From Dehalococcoidia bacterium (GTDB taxonomy: Bacteria; Chloroflexota; Dehalococcoidia; UBA2979): a DNA stretch of 6,780 bases. Each line of letters begins with the position of its first letter. The first letter of the stretch is position 1. Of this stretch, positions 5,228 through 6,780 are shown piece by piece. The stretch is from the NCBI GenBank assembly GCA_030745285.1, contig JASLOV010000273.1:1-6780 (forward strand), in the 5' to 3' direction. The position numbers and the translations under genes are program-made. Below the pieces are notes generated by a model that was not told the DNA's origin, ran no database searches, and worked only from the letters and a program-made list of their open reading frames with translations.

Positions 5228-5565
5228 CGGTCGAGGGTACGGCGAGGTGGTGATCGGTCGCCAGCGACGCTAGGTTCGGGGCCGCCCGGGCGGCCCCGCG
5301 CTTCTTCCTCCATCTCGGCCTGGATGCGCTTGTCGCGGCGCGCGAGCCAGACGAAGCCGCCGATGATCGGGAGCACGGTGAGAATCGCGAGGGCGGGGTA
5401 GTCGCTGGTCAGCAGCAGGACGGTGCCGACCATCAACGCCAGTACGGCGATGATGGCGCCGATCGGTGGGAGCAGGATCTCGAAGGCGATGCGGATGACG
5501 AGGAGCGACTCACGGCAACCGCCCACATCGCTCGCGCGGTGTCGATTCGGATCGTATCCCTGCAT
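5224..5565 (-). CDS. Small two-helix membrane protein of unknown function
   Basis: I do not recognise this 113-residue protein. It has a hydrophobic first segment (about 24-52, with PPIGAI inside), a short hinge at SDY, a second hydrophobic segment (about 56-75), then ARRDKR and a charged, Pro-, Gly- and Arg-rich tail (about 76-113). The Arg-rich stretch after the second segment fits both ends being in the cytoplasm. Its TGA overlaps the yggS start (ATGA), so it is real and coupled to yggS rather than a chance frame. The ATG at 5565 has no Shine-Dalgarno sequence; a TACACT hexamer 6 bases upstream allows leaderless translation. A GTG at residue 14 is an alternative start, and the first 20 residues look unlike the rest. 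A 22-base palindrome lies in its tail-coding part. Function is unknown. Confidence 0.75.
   Translation of the reverse strand: MQGYDPNRHRASDVGGCRESLLVIRIAFEILLPPIGAIIAVLALMVGTVLLLTSDYPALAILTVLPIIGGFVWLARRDKRIQAEMEEEARGRPGGPEPSVAGDRSPPRRTLDR
5277..5298. repeat. Perfect 22-bp palindrome in the 3' end of the small membrane-protein gene
   Basis: Centred between 5287 and 5288, the two 11-base halves (CGGGGCCGCCC and GGGCGGCCCCG) are exact complements with no spacer. All 22 bases are G or C. It encodes residues 90-97 of the disordered tail (RGRPGGPE) and lies about 50 bases before the yggS start. It may be a protein-binding site or, in RNA, a hairpin of up to 9 base pairs with a 4-base loop, or may reflect a low-complexity Gly/Pro/Arg tail in GC-rich DNA. 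Confidence 0.6.
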
Positions 5566-5571
5566 GCGGAG

Positions 5572-5577
5572 AGTGTA
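5572..5577 (-). promoter_or_regulatory. Candidate -10 element for a leaderless transcript
   Basis: TACACT (matching TAnnnT) ends 6 bases before the ATG at 5565, the spacing expected when transcription starts at or next to the start codon. No Shine-Dalgarno sequence is present and no convincing -35 is seen 16-18 bases upstream. It lies in the 71-base gap after nrdJ and would serve the membrane protein-yggS-proC-yggT operon. The same hexamer occurs 9 bases before the ATG at 3126. Confidence 0.35.
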
Positions 5578-5636
5578 GCGCCGCGCTCGCCTGTGCCGGA
5601 GTGACCGCGATCGCTACCGCGACCGGCCGCTGCCTG

Positions 5637-6780
5637 CTACCCGCACCGCGTGTAGCCGCAGGCCCGGCAGACCAGGCAGCGCTCGAGGTAATCGAGCTGC
5701 AGGCCGCAGTCGGGGCACGTGAGCTCGGAGCGCGGCGCGGGCGATGCCGTCGATGTTGTCGCCGCGGACCCGAGGGCTGAGTCCTCGATGGTGGCGGCGA
5801 CCTCGTCGTCGAAGTGGAGGCGGAGCCAGCGGAAGATGTAGTCCAGCACGCTGGTGGCGAGCGGGATGTCGGGGCTACCGGTGGGGCCGTACGGCTCGAA
5901 TCGGGTGTGTTCGAGCTTGTCGGAGAGCTTGACCAGGCTGACGCCGTATTGCAGCGAGATCGAGGTGAGCAGGGCGACGGCGTCCATCAGCCCGGAGACG
6001 GTCGACCCCTCCTTGGCTATCTTGACGAAGATTTCGCCCGGCGAGCCGTCGTCGTGGAGCCCGACGGTGAGATAGCCCTCCTGTTCGCCGACGCGGAACT
6101 TGTGCGTGATCGCCTTGCGCTCGTCCGGCAGGTGGCGGCGGTAGGGTTCGGCGGCGGGCTCGGCCGAGGCCTGATCGTGTGTGTCATGCGCGAGTACCTG
6201 GCCGAGGTGCGACCCGTCGCGATAGACGGTGACGCCCTTGCACCCGAGTGCGTGTGCCTGCACGAACACCTCGCCGATCTGCTCCGGCGTCGCTTCCTGC
6301 GGCAGGTTCACGGTTTTAGAGACGGCGAGGTCGGTGCCGGCCTGGAAGGCAGCCTGCATACGCACGTGCCACTCGGCGGAGACGGCGTGGGCGGTGGCGA
6401 AGCGCCGCCGCACTTCGGCCGGCACCTCGTCACGGTCGGTGAGCGCGGCGCCGGCGGCCAGTTCCGCCATCAACTCCGGCGTGTGGAAGCCACCATCGCG
6501 CGCCGTCCGCTCGAATGCCGCGCTCACCTCCGGCAACAGAGTGCCGTCGCCCATGCGGCGGTAGTGGGCGAGCGAGAAGAGCGGCTCGATGCCCGAGGAA
6601 GCACCGGCCATGATCGCGATCGTCCCGGTGGGGGCGATGCAGGTACGGGTGGCGTTGCGGTAGCGGCGGCCGCCAGCGTAGACGGAGCGCTCCCAGTTCG
6701 GGAAGACGCCCTTCTCCTCGCCCAGCGCCTCCGACGTGGCGTCGGCCGTCTCCCCGATCTCGCGGCTGAGCCGCCCGGCC
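5637..6780 (-). CDS. nrdJ: Adenosylcobalamin-dependent (class II) ribonucleotide reductase, C-terminal 380 residues
   Basis: Reduces ribonucleotides to deoxyribonucleotides using a radical made from coenzyme B12; it works with or without oxygen. The frame is open at the right edge, so the N-terminal part, with the cobalamin-binding region and the finger-loop catalytic cysteine, lies outside. Numbering from the edge, the visible part holds YRNATRTCIAPTGTIAI (about 39-55) with the substrate-phosphate-binding PTGTI motif, then SSGIEPLFSLA, the ITHKF/EGYLTVGL and AKEGSTVSGLMDA segments, HTRFEPYGPTGSPDIPLATSVLDYIFRWL, and a C-terminal cysteine cluster: CPDC (355-358), CLVCRAC (368-374) and Cys379 as the penultimate residue. 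This resembles the zinc-ribbon and redox-cysteine tail of NrdJ, used for re-reduction by thioredoxin. It ends with TAG at 5637-5639, 71 bases ahead of the next gene. Confidence 0.96.
   Translation of the reverse strand, partial: AGRLSREIGETADATSEALGEEKGVFPNWERSVYAGGRRYRNATRTCIAPTGTIAIMAGASSGIEPLFSLAHYRRMGDGTLLPEVSAAFERTARDGGFHTPELMAELAAGAALTDRDEVPAEVRRRFATAHAVSAEWHVRMQAAFQAGTDLAVSKTVNLPQEATPEQIGEVFVQAHALGCKGVTVYRDGSHLGQVLAHDTHDQASAEPAAEPYRRHLPDERKAITHKFRVGEQEGYLTVGLHDDGSPGEIFVKIAKEGSTVSGLMDAVALLTSISLQYGVSLVKLSDKLEHTRFEPYGPTGSPDIPLATSVLDYIFRWLRLHFDDEVAATIEDSALGSAATTSTASPAPRSELTCPDCGLQLDYLERCLVCRACGYTRCG

Noticed and set aside
5607..5614. GCGATCGC octamer resembling the cyanobacterial HIP1 repeat, in the nrdJ downstream gap
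   Set aside because: A single copy in a GC-rich window is not evidence of HIP1 abundance, and the genes do not point to a cyanobacterium.

Overview
GC-rich bacterial chromosome segment of ordinary housekeeping type. It holds eight recognisable or clearly real genes, one gene remnant, and several short regulatory or structural signals. The gene families (RNase Y, an adenosylcobalamin-dependent ribonucleotide reductase, a Gram-positive-type LexA operator in front of recA, and the recA-recX-rny and yggS-proC-yggT orders) fit a high-GC Chloroflexota (Dehalococcoidia-like) organism. That assignment is inference; no 16S rRNA or lineage marker lies in the window. Nothing indicates a phage, transposon, CRISPR or defence island, and I do not see a new multi-gene system.

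Region 1 (1-2975, minus strand): recA (1792-2904), recX (1280-1792) and the N-terminal two thirds of rny (1086 running off the left edge) form a DNA-repair and RNA-turnover block. recA has a well-formed SOS promoter: TTGACG, a 17-base spacer and TACTGT. The LexA operator GAAC-GGGT-GTTC sits inside the spacer. recX follows recA with a 1-base stop/start overlap (TAGTG), so the inhibitor is translationally coupled to the recombinase. A 193-base gap separates recX from rny.

Region 2 (2917-3126, minus strand): a short reading frame with the N-terminal signature of a GNAT acetyltransferase runs into the recA promoter and stops, and is probably a remnant.

Region 3 (3198-5565): yggU (DUF167) is the only plus-strand gene, and its 3' end overlaps that of yggT by 23 bases. 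On the minus strand a small two-helix membrane protein, yggS (PLP homeostasis), proC (last step of proline synthesis) and yggT (YggT-family membrane protein) are packed with overlaps or 2-base gaps, forming one likely operon read right to left. yggS and proC both concern PLP, amino-acid and proline metabolism; the two membrane proteins are of unknown role.

Region 4 (5637-6780, minus strand): the C-terminal 380 residues of nrdJ, the class II ribonucleotide reductase. Its start lies beyond the right edge.

The points most worth checking are the SOS promoter of recA with the GNAT remnant overlapping it, three strong inverted repeats (inside recX, inside the 3' end of recA, and inside the small membrane protein gene), and a possible leaderless promoter in front of the yggS operon.
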